In this document: positions 5,520 through 5,552 of the stretch, piece after piece
How the letters are laid out: every line of letters begins with the position of its first letter
How positions within the stretch are numbered: the stretch's first letter is position 1
NCBI GenBank assembly: GCA_017551405.1
Contig: JAFZLP010000154.1
Location: 1 to 5,552 of the forward strand
Length of the DNA stretch: 5,552 nucleotides
Source of the DNA: Bacteroidales bacterium
Lineage (GTDB): Bacteria > Bacteroidota > Bacteroidia > Bacteroidales > UBA932
Direction of reading: 5' to 3'
The notes under the pieces: model-generated
Seen by the model: only the letters and a program-made list of their open reading frames with translations
Databases searched by the model: none
Told to the model about the DNA's origin: nothing
Translations under genes and position numbers: made by a program

Positions 5520-5552
5520 CTAAAACTCCACGATGCGGATGGACTGGGGCGC
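5520..5552 (-). CDS. Probable C-terminal end of an unidentified gene, cut by the right window edge
   Basis: The minus strand from the window edge reads APQSIRIVEF followed by TAG at 5522-5520. The alternating hydrophobic I-R-I-V-E-F ending is the kind of last beta-strand seen in many glycoside hydrolases and beta-sandwich proteins. Composition also changes here from the repetitive GC-rich gap to codon-like sequence. Ten residues cannot identify a family, and the frame could be chance. Confidence 0.35.
   Translation of the reverse strand, partial: APQSIRIVEF

Overview
The window looks like a chromosomal fragment from a Bacteroidota genome, most likely a GC-rich member of the Bacteroidales. 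The reasons are the TAnnTTTG-type promoter cores in front of both transcription units, starts with little or no Shine-Dalgarno sequence, two lipoprotein signal peptides, and a surface-glycan type glycoside hydrolase. The genus is not determinable from this sequence. Every gene I can support lies on the minus strand, so the window is transcribed from right to left.

Right edge to left edge: (i) 5520-5552 is probably the last ten codons and stop of an unidentified upstream gene. (ii) 5147-5519 is a 373-base gap without a gene. Its left end carries the promoter of the next gene. Its middle holds two 53-bp tandem units that each fold into a C5/G5 hairpin, with a third diverged and expanded unit behind them. 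Its right part is very GC-rich and full of short perfect hairpins. (iii) 3827-5146 encodes a lipoprotein joining a GH16 beta-glucanase/laminarinase-like domain to a C-terminal DUF1080 (3-keto-disaccharide hydrolase family) domain. (iv) 3483-3826 is a 344-base gap. It holds a 20-bp-arm hairpin, a set of overlapping stem-loops, and a TAnnTTTG promoter core overlapped by a perfect GTACAAAA/TTTTGTAC inverted repeat. (v) 1-3482 is a tightly packed efflux operon: TolC-like outer-membrane channel, periplasmic adaptor lipoprotein, then an RND inner-membrane pump cut by the left window edge. The first two genes overlap by ATGA and the second and third are 4 nt apart.

The three operon products would form one tripartite envelope-spanning exporter. 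The inverted repeat over its promoter is a good candidate operator for a local or distant repressor, which is not present in the window. The GH16-DUF1080 protein is a separate transcription unit, probably for beta-glucan use, and nothing in the sequence ties it to the pump.

The coding content is largely ordinary. The less ordinary signals are the GH16-DUF1080 fusion, the 53-bp hairpin repeats, the long hairpin behind the GH16 gene, and the operator-like repeat at the pump promoter.
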